Below, in pieces: positions 19,556-29,252 of a stretch of DNA of 64,000 nucleotides; positions within the stretch are counted from its first letter, which is position 1; each line of letters starts with the position of its first letter. The position numbers and the translations under genes are program-made. This DNA comes from Craspedostauros australis (Eukaryota; Bacillariophyta; Bacillariophyceae; Mastogloiales; Achnanthaceae). The notes under the pieces are model-generated. The model saw only the letters and a program-made list of their open reading frames with translations, was not told the origin of the DNA and searched no databases. Location of the stretch: positions 1,550,001 through 1,614,000 of the forward strand of contig JAMXDE010000013.1 in assembly GCA_026770025.1 (NCBI GenBank). The letters are read 5' to 3'.

Positions 19556-21061
19556 TCATCCTTCCGCCACGATCCTATCGAAGATGCGCATGCAATGCAG
19601 CAGCTGGTCGCCCGTGAACCCGAACGTGATGAGGCACATATTCTGCAGATGCTTCAGGAACAGCCACCGCAACCCGACGAGCTGCTTGTGATTCTCGTGC
19701 ACGAACTGGACGGTCTTGTCGAGCAACATCTCGCGCATGGGGAAGGGACGCTGCTGCCGTCGCATGAACGTGCCCCACAGTCGGAAGAATCGGCGCTCGA
19801 CGTCGGGGATGTCTTCGAATTCGGACAACATGCCGTTGCACAAAGCGTCCATGGGCTCCTGATCGGAGTCGTCGTCGGTGCTGTCGTCCTCGAACGTGAC
19901 GTACTGCTTGACCTGGTTGGATCGGCGGTGGTAGTACTTGCGGATGGGTTGTGGCGAATGCTTGGGCACCATGCTCGGTGGTGGTGCCAAGCATTCCTTG
20001 CGATCGAGCGTGAGCGGTACTAGCCGCACAGGTGCGACCTGGCGCTGCTTGGGTGGCGCGGCGATCTTGATGGGTGGCTTCGTCTTGCGTCGCTTGCCAC
20101 CGCGCCACTGCCGTGACTTGCGTTTCTGCGCGCGGTTGCGATTCGCGACGTGGTCGTGACGCACGAAGGTGTAGTTGGCATAGATGACTTCGGAGAGGCT
20201 GATGTCGATGGGGCGTATGGAGAGATGGTAGACGTTGCCGTACAGCCTTCCCGTGCCGTGCTGCATCTGCAGCACATCGCAAACGAAGTACGGATGCTGG
20301 CTGTGCGACTTGACGTGCCGTATCAGGCTCGGCACATTCTTGCAGTTCATGCTGCACAGCGGACAGCGCGGTTGCTTCGTGACGTACGCGGACGTGTTCC
20401 AGAACGTCGTTTTGTGGTTGCCGTTCGGCGATCCGCTGGGATCGCGGGAGGGGCTGGCATTGCTGATGCCCTTGGTGGAATGCTGCGGTCCCTGTGAGGT
20501 GCCGTTGCCTCTGTCAGTCCCATCACCGTCGCTCTCGTACACGTTGACCACGGAGATGGCGATCGTCGGGGTTGGGATGGGCTGCGATTGCGCTGGATCC
20601 CCGTCTTTGGTCACGACCACCTTGCGATCCCACAGCGGCGTCAGGGTCCTGGTGAGAAAGGGTCTGCGCCCCAGCAAATGACGAAACTGCTGCGCCTCCT
20701 TGCGTATCACGTTGCGATTGGACGGATAGAGGCGCTTGGGGACCTTCTTCTTCGTTGCAGCGGCCTTTCCTTTGCGTCCTTGCTGTCGCACCGTCGCCGA
20801 TCGTTTGGCAGCTGGTTTGCTGTCATGAATCTCCCAGTGAAATGATGCAGAAGCGGACGGAGATGCCGATGGTGGAGCAGCAGCAGCTGGTGCAGGCTTG
20901 TGCTTCTTAGCCGGAGGCTTCTTGGGCACATCCCAGATCTCGCCGTCGATGCTGCTGTCCGATGCGAAGGTGATTGCGGACGATATCGTCGCAAAGGAGG
21001 TCGCAACGGCAGTCGAAGCGCTGTTCCTTGACGGGTTCCTGCGTTTGAGCTTGCGCTCCAT
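19556..21061 (-). CDS. Su(z)12/VEFS-box Polycomb (PRC2) subunit, copy 1
   Basis: This 501-aa protein carries a single canonical C2H2 zinc finger (C233-x2-C236-x12-H249-x3-H253; CPLCSMNCKNVPSLIRH) and a C-terminal VEFS-like box (about 410-501: EDIPDVERRFFRLWGTFM … GLRWLFLKHLQ … FDRIVAEG). This is the arrangement of Su(z)12, EMF2 and VRN2. In PRC2, Su(z)12 stabilises the E(z) methyltransferase that places H3K27me3 in the nucleus. The N-terminus is basic and Ala/Pro/Lys-rich (about 1-130), with nuclear-localisation-like runs. The region after the finger is also basic. It has no introns. The ATG at 21061 is the first in frame. The duplicate at 29253-30758 encodes the identical protein. Confidence 0.82.
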   Translation of the reverse strand: MERKLKRRNPSRNSASTAVATSFATISSAITFASDSSIDGEIWDVPKKPPAKKHKPAPAAAAPPSASPSASASFHWEIHDSKPAAKRSATVRQQGRKGKAAATKKKVPKRLYPSNRNVIRKEAQQFRHLLGRRPFLTRTLTPLWDRKVVVTKDGDPAQSQPIPTPTIAISVVNVYESDGDGTDRGNGTSQGPQHSTKGISNASPSRDPSGSPNGNHKTTFWNTSAYVTKQPRCPLCSMNCKNVPSLIRHVKSHSQHPYFVCDVLQMQHGTGRLYGNVYHLSIRPIDISLSEVIYANYTFVRHDHVANRNRAQKRKSRQWRGGKRRKTKPPIKIAAPPKQRQVAPVRLVPLTLDRKECLAPPPSMVPKHSPQPIRKYYHRRSNQVKQYVTFEDDSTDDDSDQEPMDALCNGMLSEFEDIPDVERRFFRLWGTFMRRQQRPFPMREMLLDKTVQFVHENHKQLVGLRWLFLKHLQNMCLITFGFTGDQLLHCMRIFDRIVAEG

Positions 21062-22179
21062 CTCCGATTCAGCGTGTTCTATTCAATGAACGCTTGGAGT
21101 AGACGCACAGTAGCGCGAGGACTGATTCTCCAGAAAGTGTAGTGGGTGGAAGTGCTCTTGGCGCGTAGAATGACATATAATGCCATGTAATGTAATAGAA
21201 TACCATGTAATGCCATGTAATGCGAGCTATGATAGCGTCGTCTTCCTCGCAGAACCGTCTCGTTCCGCACGGGCTCTGTTGGGCGCTCTGTTGGACGCAG
21301 GCTGCACTACTATTCGTATAAATACGATCTGCGGTATCTACGAGGATCGAACGGAGCGAAGTTCGCAGCGTGTTCCACCGAGCAATCCTCAGGCACTGCG
21401 AGTATGCTGGGACTATCCTCCCGAGTCCGTTCTTGCCTGCTTCGAGCACCAACCCCAGCTACTTGCGATCGTTCATCTCCACCTGTCGTCGGATGGTGCG
21501 AGTGTGGGTTTGGGCGTGGATAGATCACACAAGTGGGGACCTTGCGCTGTTGTCTTTTGTTGTCTCCGGTGTCCTGCGGTGGTCATGGCAGCATCCACGC
21601 GAAGCGCATCAAGTGTTGGAATGGCCAAGGCTCTGCACCCCACTATTCTCTTCTCTGCGGGTGATTGGTGGAGGGGAGGATCCTCTCACTTCTTCGCTGT
21701 TGAGAATGAGGCTTGTGAGTTTCGATCAAGTTGGTGGGAAGTTGGTTGGATGTCCGCACTCGTGGAATGTCATGCCACGTCACAATACGTCACATCACGT
21801 CATCACGTTGGCCATTGGGTGTGGTTTGATTGTGTGACACGACTTGGTTGAACGATGCGATAAATGTAGCTTGGAGATATCACTCGGGACTCGTCAACAG
21901 TACACGTGATTCGAAGCATCATGTCCGCCAAACGAACGTTTGTGACTGGAAAGGGTTCCGCTTCTTCTCTGTCCGCTTCATCCTGTCTCACGATGGACCC
22001 ATCCACCGCAGGTAGTGTACGTATGTGTACTATCGTTGTACCACCTCTTCTCTTCCATCCTATGCGCTGCGTGCTGCGTAGCTGATCAGCGATCCCATTT
22101 GATGCCTCTTCTCCCACAATCCAACCAACAACCGAATCGAATTGAATTGAATTGAATTGAATTGAATCACGCCCCCCTC
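21062..22179. other. Su(z)12 upstream region and unit 1/unit 2 junction
   Basis: This holds the upstream flank of Su(z)12 copy 1, with repeated ATGCCATGTAATG motifs at about 21178-21222. The duplication junction follows at 21608/21609, then the unit 2 copy of the BING4 upstream region. BING4 itself is not repeated. There is an AATTG run at about 22137-22166. No gene is supported. Confidence 0.5.
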
Positions 22180-22284
22180 ATGAAGTTCACTCTGTCTACC
22201 ATGATCTGCGCAGTGCTTCCGCTGGCCGCCCAAGCATCAGAGGTGCCCGATGGGCAACTGGAAAGCGGAGAGGATTCCCGATGA
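22180..22284 (+). pseudogene. Small secreted-type frame with in-frame TGA (unit 2)
   Basis: This is the counterpart of 12483-12587. It has the signal peptide MKFTLSTMICAVLPLAAQAS and stops at the same TGA, after which the Gly/Gln-rich frame continues (22285-22596). Differences between units in the continuation include several amino-acid changes (for example Pro to Ser, Arg to Cys, Lys to Glu), which suggests weak constraint. Confidence 0.4.
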
Positions 22285-23147
22285 GATGCAATGGAAGGTG
22301 AAGCAATCAACTCCATCCTTGAGGGAGATGGCACTGGAGCATCTCCATGCAACCTTCGAATTGGGAGGGAGGAGAGAAACAAAGAGCGTGAGAATGAGCG
22401 TGGTGACAGAGGAGCAGACAGAAGCGGAGGACAGGGAGGACATCAAGCAGGACCACAAGGTATTGGGCAAGGTATCGGACAAGGCTCGGTACAACAGGGA
22501 GAAGACAGCTTCGGCCCACACTCGATACAGCGAAGATCCCGAGAATACGGAGGAACCTATGGAGGGGACGGAAGAGGATACCAAAGGGGATACTGAAGAG
22601 GATGGCCAGGTCCAGCACAAGGAGGCAACTGAGGATAGTGCACACCACGGAGCACCGACAGGCTGGGCGATACACCACGAAGCAGGCATTCCAAGCCCTT
22701 CCCAACCACACCAGCGGTGAGGGAAGGACAGATCAACCAGACGGACTAGCTGGGATACACAATGGTTGCGCAGGAACAGATCAAGAACAACAACAGGCCA
22801 ACCCTGGCTGGACGGTGACAGGATGCACTGCATAGAACAGCAGCATGTTCATTGTGAACCGCTCTGCACGAGTAATATCACAAATATCAGAAATCTACCA
22901 TGTTACATATATAGCACACGCGACACGACCTGGTTTGATGGTGGTTCCTCGTTGGCTCCAGAGATGCCATACCACATCACTCCACTGTCATGGTCCGCCC
23001 CTCATGTCGCCACATCTTCAATCCTCTTGCATGCAGTCTGCGCTGGCGTTGGTTCTCGCCGCATTCCACATTCCACCGCTGCTGCCTCCAGCCACCTCCT
23101 GTTCTCTGTTGTTTCGCTGACTTCGTCGATGTGTGTCGGAAGCCGGT
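22285..23147 (+). other. Gly/Gln-rich continuation and 3' flank (unit 2)
   Basis: This is the unit 2 counterpart of 12588-13450. A 101-codon open stretch follows the TGA (22291-22596), then stops accumulate. The rest is the 3' flank of the convergent CR gene. Confidence 0.35.
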
Positions 23148-26100
23148 TCAAGCTGAAGAGTACGTCAACTGGACACTGAATCTCTCGGTCTTCCCATGCT
23201 CGCTGCGGGGAATACCCGTTTCCTCCAGCACCTCCGACGCCGGGGACTTACCGGTCGGCATCGCGATGTACGACGCAAGGTGGGCCTCATCAGCTTCTGC
23301 TTGTGTTATGGCTGCGTCTCTGGCTTCCTCCTCGATTGCTATGAGGTCGGTGTCGATCCCAGTTTCGACTTCTGCCAGGAATTTTTGAAGCTTCTGTTCT
23401 CCATGTTCCTCCGCCACGTACTTGGGTGCCGCTTGTTCCACCCTTCGCATGAAGGCAGCCTTCATCTCGCCATGTTTGTTCTCCAATGCCTTGGCGGCAG
23501 CACGATCACCAGCACCTGTTGTTGTGCTCATTTTGGCTGCATCAGCATCGGCCTGGCTCATCGTTCGATTCACAAGGCTGCCTGGTCGGCTCGCCACGCA
23601 GTACACGCGATCTTTGCCAAATGGAATGTGGAGGAGCTTGTGAAGGACCCTGTTCTTGTTTTGGCGGATGTCTTTGTTGGAAACCTTCCGACCGGTTGAT
23701 ATATCCTTTGCCTGGATGCAGATGGTGACGAGCTTGAGGTTCTTCCACACGATCTTGTTGCCGACCTCCTCCTTTTGAGCAACCACGACGGACACGTATC
23801 CGTCTGCCAAGTTGCTGTTGCCTTCTGCGACGCTTGCGATTGGAGGATAGAACACCTCCGTCTCTTCCTCCAGCGTTGGAGTTTTGTTGATGGCGTGTCG
23901 CAGGTCCCAGAGTCCCTTGAGGTAGTCCTTGTCAATGTTCAGCGTTTCTTGGTCGCTTTTCTGGGGAGGGGTATACTTCGTGAGTCCATTGATGTTGATG
24001 AAGGGAGTACGATCGTTTAGTTCGACCTCCCAACCTTTCACATCATCCCAGTCGGTTTGGCTCTGTTGCTGCTGTACTTGTTGCTGCTGCTGTTGTGGTT
24101 GCTGCTGCTGTACTTGCTGTTGCTGCTGTACTTGTTGCTGTTGTGGTTTTGTTTCATCTGATGACAAGTGCATGCGTGACTGCTGAAGGTACATGCCCTT
24201 CATGGCAAACTCTGATGGAAAAGCAACAGGGTACCATCCGTCAAGCCCTTCCCACGAGTCTTCTATGTCCTTGTCCACGAATAGAGATTTGAGAGTGCCA
24301 CCATCGTCTCTCACTTCCGATGCGTACATCGCAGCGCCATGCTCGAGCATCGATTTCAGATCCTTCCGATCTTCCGCCTTGACGGTCGTGGCTGCTGCTA
24401 TCACACTGGAGAGGACTTGGACTGTGAGCGCTTCATATGCGAATGATGTCGTCCCCAAGGCTTCATCGGCATGTGCCATGACTTCTCCACCAGCGATCAT
24501 CCAGCCACAGAGTCGCTGCATGGCAGGATCCATGAGGAAAGGGTACATCTCAATGTCCTTGTTCTGCCCTTTTGCCATGGAGGAGAGACCCGTGAATGAT
24601 TGAGTTGTCAGGAGCCCATACTCGCCAAGGAGATCGTGTATGTCGACGTAGTCCTCACCAAAGTGTTGGAAGTGGATAGCATCGTTCAGAACCTTCTCTC
24701 TGATTTCATGGGGATCGTCATGACGATACACCGTGGTCTTTTTCTGGAAGAGGAGGGCAGCGTATGCGCTTGCCACAACCTGTAAGCGAAAGTGTGGCTT
24801 CTTCCACAAGTGCTCCATGCCGTTGCTTTTGCAGAAGTCCACAAAAACAGCAGTGACGACCTTGACTTGATGGCGGGGATCACCATATGAGAAGTTGTTG
24901 GTAGCAAGTTGGAACACCAAGGCAGAGGTCATTCTTGAGTTGTGGTGGACGATATCGTTGAGGAGGGGATATTCTGGAAGCTGTTGAAAAGGTGGAAATT
25001 TGTTCTGACTGTCTGGATACTCTCGGCAGAGAACCTTGTAGACATCTTCAACCTTTCTTTGGGCAATTGGTTGAAGTTGCGTGAAGTTGTTCGGCGCGGT
25101 TCCTTCCATGTCTCCATGTAGGCCTGTCCCTGCAACGGAGAACACCACCTGCAGTGATTCCTTCTGCGTCTTCTTCCATTCCTTCTCATCGTCACGGTTT
25201 CCGCTTTCGTCTGGGTTGTTGCATCCCGTCATGATGAATGCGGCAAGATCCTCACCATGAGATTCGTGGTGGCGGATGATGTCATTGACGAGGTTGGGTT
25301 GGGATCCTGCTTCATCGATGGCGACGACGATTCGCACCTTGTTTTCCTTGGTGCTGCGGTGCTTGATCATTTGAGCGATCTCGAGAAAAAGAGCTCGGAT
25401 GCCCTTGTCTTCATGCACGAGTTTGCGAATGGCTGTCTTGAGACTGATTCGTGCTTGCTTCTGCCGAACAGGACCGCTCTCAGGAGTAGAAATGTCCTTG
25501 GGGACATCCAGTTGGATGGAAAAGGCAGCATCTCTCGAGTACGCGCTCGCCGCGAGCTCGGCTGTCTTGCCACTCCCGCTGGGAGAGCAGTACAGCAACA
25601 CCAGGTCGCGGTCTGCCTCGTCAGTTGTCTTTTCCATGTACAGCTTCTTTGGCAATCTTCCCTTTTTTGCTTGATGTCGGAACTTAGGGTTGCCGAGGTA
25701 GAAGACCTGGTGAGAAGACTGCGAATCGCCGTGTCCAGTGGAAGCTATCACTTGATAGAGTCTTTCTGTTGTTTTGTCATGGATGGCTTGGTTCAACTTG
25801 TTGATGATGGCATCTTGGAGTGATGCTGGTGAGCCTTCGTTGACGGGTGGGAGTCTTGTGAATGATTGGCGGGCAAACTCGATGTTATTGACGTTGCAGA
25901 GCCAATGATGAAGCGCGTTGGTCGTTTCGCTTTGAGACCAAAGAGTTGCCATTTCAAGCACCTTGTCTTGGTAGTCTGTATCGTTGAACATCGAGGTGTA
26001 CACGAATCGCGAGGCGACCGCTGAAATGGCAGAAGCGAAATCGAAGCCTTCACGTGCCAAACGGTCTTGAAGTCCCATCATGGTCCGTTCGTCATCCCAG

Positions 26101-26339
26101 AACCAGACATCTTCGAATACCGATTCCCATGGAGGCGACACTGTGCCAGATCCGTTGGAGAGAGGCTTGGCGACAGTTGCTGCAGATACGCCGGGTTTCT
26201 CTGCATCCTGTGGATTGGCGGAAGAGGAATCCGCTGGGAGAAGTTTCTGCTGGCTGCTATTGCTCTTGTTGTCGTTGTTCTCCCCCGTTGTTGTGAATGT
26301 TCTTGCGGAGTGTGGTATTCCAACTATTGGGGGTGTCAT
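23148..26339 (-). CDS. Crinkler-RHS (CR) type P-loop NTPase plus nuclease protein, copy 2
   Basis: This is a 1063-aa frame, the tandem paralogue of 13451-16837. It has Walker A CSPSGSGKT (Lys ~258), Walker B RIVVAIDEAGS, a poly-Gln linker and the same LADGYV … ICIQAKD nuclease-like pattern. From the P-loop through the next ~190 residues the two copies are nearly identical. The first ~250 residues, a short stretch around HFQHFGEDYVDIHDLLGEYG, and the segment before the C-terminus differ strongly. The N-terminus is shorter than in copy 1. The frame looks whole. The function is inferred only from family architecture: an NTPase-driven nuclease of the effector or selfish class. Confidence 0.75.
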   Translation of the reverse strand: MTPPIVGIPHSARTFTTTGENNDNKSNSSQQKLLPADSSSANPQDAEKPGVSAATVAKPLSNGSGTVSPPWESVFEDVWFWDDERTMMGLQDRLAREGFDFASAISAVASRFVYTSMFNDTDYQDKVLEMATLWSQSETTNALHHWLCNVNNIEFARQSFTRLPPVNEGSPASLQDAIINKLNQAIHDKTTERLYQVIASTGHGDSQSSHQVFYLGNPKFRHQAKKGRLPKKLYMEKTTDEADRDLVLLYCSPSGSGKTAELAASAYSRDAAFSIQLDVPKDISTPESGPVRQKQARISLKTAIRKLVHEDKGIRALFLEIAQMIKHRSTKENKVRIVVAIDEAGSQPNLVNDIIRHHESHGEDLAAFIMTGCNNPDESGNRDDEKEWKKTQKESLQVVFSVAGTGLHGDMEGTAPNNFTQLQPIAQRKVEDVYKVLCREYPDSQNKFPPFQQLPEYPLLNDIVHHNSRMTSALVFQLATNNFSYGDPRHQVKVVTAVFVDFCKSNGMEHLWKKPHFRLQVVASAYAALLFQKKTTVYRHDDPHEIREKVLNDAIHFQHFGEDYVDIHDLLGEYGLLTTQSFTGLSSMAKGQNKDIEMYPFLMDPAMQRLCGWMIAGGEVMAHADEALGTTSFAYEALTVQVLSSVIAAATTVKAEDRKDLKSMLEHGAAMYASEVRDDGGTLKSLFVDKDIEDSWEGLDGWYPVAFPSEFAMKGMYLQQSRMHLSSDETKPQQQQVQQQQQVQQQQPQQQQQQVQQQQSQTDWDDVKGWEVELNDRTPFININGLTKYTPPQKSDQETLNIDKDYLKGLWDLRHAINKTPTLEEETEVFYPPIASVAEGNSNLADGYVSVVVAQKEEVGNKIVWKNLKLVTICIQAKDISTGRKVSNKDIRQNKNRVLHKLLHIPFGKDRVYCVASRPGSLVNRTMSQADADAAKMSTTTGAGDRAAAKALENKHGEMKAAFMRRVEQAAPKYVAEEHGEQKLQKFLAEVETGIDTDLIAIEEEARDAAITQAEADEAHLASYIAMPTGKSPASEVLEETGIPRSEHGKTERFSVQLTYSSA

Positions 26340-27207
26340 CTGTTGTATGGTGTGGGTGGACGGTTGCAGGCTTCCTGTGACGTTGGAAAACGCTGTGGGA
26401 TACGCACTGGACGTCTTGAGGAATCAGTGAGAATGGTCATAGGAGAAACGCGACGGAGACGATGGAGATGACGAAGCTCAGCAACAAGCAACAGCATACA
26501 ACGAGTAACAGGTACAGTTGAAAAGAAGGGCAAGAGAAAGACAGATCGTGAGAGATGGATGTCAGTTGGTTGGATTTGGAACGGCATGATCAACTCCCTT
26601 CCCACAATGGATGGGTCTCCAGAACAGTACAATACAGCACAACACAATACCACACCATACCAACATTCCATCCTCTCGAATTGAACAACCCTGACACAAG
26701 CACAAGCACAATCTCCAACACAACGAGGAGACACTGTGGTGGGCCTTCCTTGTCAGTGTGAATGCCATTGGTAGTGTCAGTGTGGATGTGAATATCCGTT
26801 GGTGGGGTATCAATTCGTTCTCTCAGTTCGACGAAGTTGGAATGGTTCGAAGTGCAATACGATGTCGCGCCTGTACCCAACCATATACTTACCTTTGATC
26901 TCTCCCAGAGACTTGTGTTTGCTGCTTGTGCTGTCGGAGTTGTCGCCAGCACTGAGGCTCGCATCTTCGCTCGCTTCAAGCGCGGCAGAAAGCGCCGACA
27001 TCCAATCATCTCGTTGCCTTTGTTCTTTCCAGAACCTTGAGATTGCTGCGTTTGTTGATTATGTTGTCGGTCGTCAGAGTTGTGGCCAGCACTGGGGCTT
27101 GTTGCTTTGCTTGCTTCAAGTGCAGCAGAAACGTGCCAAGATGCGGACTTCGTGGTTGCCACGCCAAGAAAGGAATCAAGACAGTGGATTGTCCTGTCTT
27201 GCTGTTG
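26340..27207 (-). other. 5' region of CR gene copy 2, with a doubled exon-like block
   Basis: The exon-like block seen once in unit 1 (ending with a GTAAG donor at about 17331) appears twice here: one block at about 27002-27150 and a diverged copy at about 26893-27001. The left block ends, on the minus strand, in a GTAAGT donor-like site. Both carry Ser/Ala/Glu-rich then Gln/Asn/Lys-rich codons. No acceptor could be assigned. Confidence 0.35.
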
Positions 27208-27570
27208 TCACGACGGTCGTCTTGGTGGAGGAGTTGGTGCTCTGCGGATGCTGGCGATCGTTTCGCTGCTGATTGCGACTGTCGTTGTCGCTGGCGACGG
27301 TGCGGATGAAGGTGCAGATGCAGACCAAGAGGAAGATGGCCTTGGTTCTGAGGAAGATTGATGTTTGTGTTGTTGTTGTTGTCGTCGTTGTTGTCGCCTT
27401 TTCAGCCCAGTAACTGTTCGCGGTCGTGTTTGATTTCGTCGTTGTGTTTGTTGTTGTTGTTGCTTCTTTCGCTGTGCCGAAAGTCTGTGGAGTTCTGAGG
27501 CGTTCTGTGGTTGACAGGTTTCCATTTCTTCGTTGTTGGAACTCGTCAGGTTTTGCTGCAACCGATTCAA
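27208..27570 (-). CDS. Small Gln/Arg/Ser-rich hypothetical protein (unit 2)
   Basis: This is a 120-codon counterpart of 17522-17866 with the same start (MNRLQQNLTSSNNEEMETC) and altered Gln/Arg repeat lengths. As in unit 1, it ends at a TGA after which the same frame stays open. No domain is recognised. Confidence 0.3.
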   Translation of the reverse strand: MNRLQQNLTSSNNEEMETCQPQNASELHRLSAQRKKQQQQQTQRRNQTRPRTVTGLKRRQQRRQQQQHKHQSSSEPRPSSSWSASAPSSAPSPATTTVAISSETIASIRRAPTPPPRRPS

Positions 27571-28390
27571 ACTCTGTGTTGGTTCAAATTTGATTCCGAC
27601 AAGAAAAAGACGACGATTGACCCATGCGACCGATTGGTTGATCGAATCGTGTGATTGACTTGCACGAATAAAACAGTCTTGTTGTGGACTTCAGAGAGCA
27701 TTCTAGGTATTTGAATGTAGAGAGAGCGACAGAGAGTCGCCTGAAAGCGCATTGTAACTTAACTATCGTCTCCTTGTGATCTGATGCCATGCATCTGACC
27801 CATGGCTGCATTTGATTCGAAATCCAGTTCCAAACCAATGCCACCTCCATTCACACGAACATGCTGGCAGGAGCATGTTGCGCACAGTGACAGAGGAGCT
27901 GCAACATGTCACGCAAAGTGTCGTGTGTGCTGTGTTGTCTTGTGTTCTCCTGTGTTGTGCTGTGTTGTGTTGTGCTGTGTTGTGCCATCATCCAGGCGTC
28001 TTTGCTCGAAGAGGTCCATTCTCACGTGTTGGTCAACCAATGGAACCAGTACCAAACAGGATAGAACACAACAGAACAGAACCCAGGACGGTTGGGTTTC
28101 GTTCTGGCTCATGTAGTAGTCGTTGCCACCCACCGCAGGCGACAGTGCTGGGACCGGGTGCAATACTCGCTCATTTAGAATTCAACTACACTGTGCTACA
28201 CTATACTCTGCAATCCAATGCAGCTCCATATCTACAAGCGCATGGACCAATGCAGCAGAGTACTCCAAACCCACACGTCGACTTGTACTATATCAGTCCA
28301 CACAATCGACTCTGTCTACTCTAATCCACTCTGCTCTATTCTATTACATAACATTCCATGTTATGCCATGGCATGCCATTCTACGACACT
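27571..28390. other. Intergenic with TGTGTTG-type microsatellite (unit 2)
   Basis: This is the counterpart of 17867-18688. The TGTGCTGTGTTG run at about 27928-27988 is longer than in unit 1. No gene is supported. Confidence 0.5.
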
Positions 28391-28982
28391 CTACAAATCA
28401 GAATCCGCCGCTGGACTATCAACTGCCGGACCACCAACGATACTGTACCCACCATCCACATTGATCGTCTGACCTGTGATGCCTCTCCCACCCATCGACA
28501 AGAATGACACCGAGTCCGCAACCTCATCCACCGTCACACTTTCCCAACAGTGCACGCTCCTGCATCTCCTGTCGCATTCCTCCAAAGTTGGCGATGTCAC
28601 CCTTGGCCGCCACCGTGTTCAAGGGACCCGCGCTGACCGTGTTGACAAGCACAGGTGTCATCTCCAGTGCCAGACCGCGCACGATGGATTCCAGGCTGGC
28701 CTTGGCCGGTCCCATGACATGATACGATGGGATGGCGCGCACTGATCCCAAGTACGTCAAGGCTGTGATGCTGGAATGGTGTTCCATGTGAGGTTGTGCA
28801 TGTCGTGCCAGTTCGATGAGGGAGTATGCTGAGATGGCATGGGCCTCTTGATAGTCTTCGAAGGTGGTGTTCAGCAAGGGTCGGTGCAGGTTGTTGGCAA
28901 ATGCCATGGAATGCACGATGGCATGCAATGGACGATGGTGTTGTGACACGTGCTGAAAGAGTTTGGGCATCGCAAACGAGGC
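28391..28982 (-). pseudogene. Truncated FabI (enoyl-ACP reductase) pseudogene, unit 2
   Basis: This copy is better preserved than unit 1. From 28970 a single frame reads KLFQHVSQHH, AIVHSMAFA, HAISAYSLIELARHA, LTYLGSVRAIPSYHVMGPAK (catalytic Tyr and Lys) and VNTVSAGPLNTVAAKG. A one-base shift then precedes VTVDEVADSV and GRGITGQTINVDGGYSIVGG, which ends the protein. Homology starts at an AG near 28983. The N-terminal nucleotide-binding half is absent, and the adjacent Su(z)12 gene leaves no room for it. It cannot encode a full enzyme. A working FabI gene presumably lies elsewhere in the genome. Confidence 0.82.
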
Positions 28983-29252
28983 CTACAAGTGATGGACGTC
29001 GAGTGTTGCTTCCGTCATTCCGTTGGTCGCCCACATTTGAATCATGGATATGTCGTGTCCTGTATGCTGTAGACTATCTCTATCCCTCCAGAGAGCGTCT
29101 TCATGAGCGGGGAGAAAGAGACATGCCCGAAGCAGTATGAGTACGCATCTTCATCTCCAAAATCGAGTCTGCTCTACGACGACTATTACATAATATTATA
29201 TGACGTTCCCATACACCATCAAGTGCCAGCACCAACAGCGTCAACCCGCCGC
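28983..29252. other. Short spacer, FabI remnant to Su(z)12 3' end (unit 2)
   Basis: This is the counterpart of 19282-19555. I see nothing beyond AT-rich 3' flank. Confidence 0.4.

Larger units (their letters stand above)
11903..21608. repeat. Tandem duplication unit 1 (9706 bp)
   Basis: The unit begins TCAAGTGATGGAATGGCC and ends CATCCACGCGAAGCGCA. The next base starts unit 2 with TCAAGTGTTGGAATGGCC. It contains, left to right, a secreted-type frame (+), a CR NTPase/nuclease gene (-), a Q-rich frame (-), a FabI pseudogene (-) and Su(z)12 (-). There are no terminal repeats or target duplications, so this is a segmental tandem duplication and not a transposon. Confidence 0.92.
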
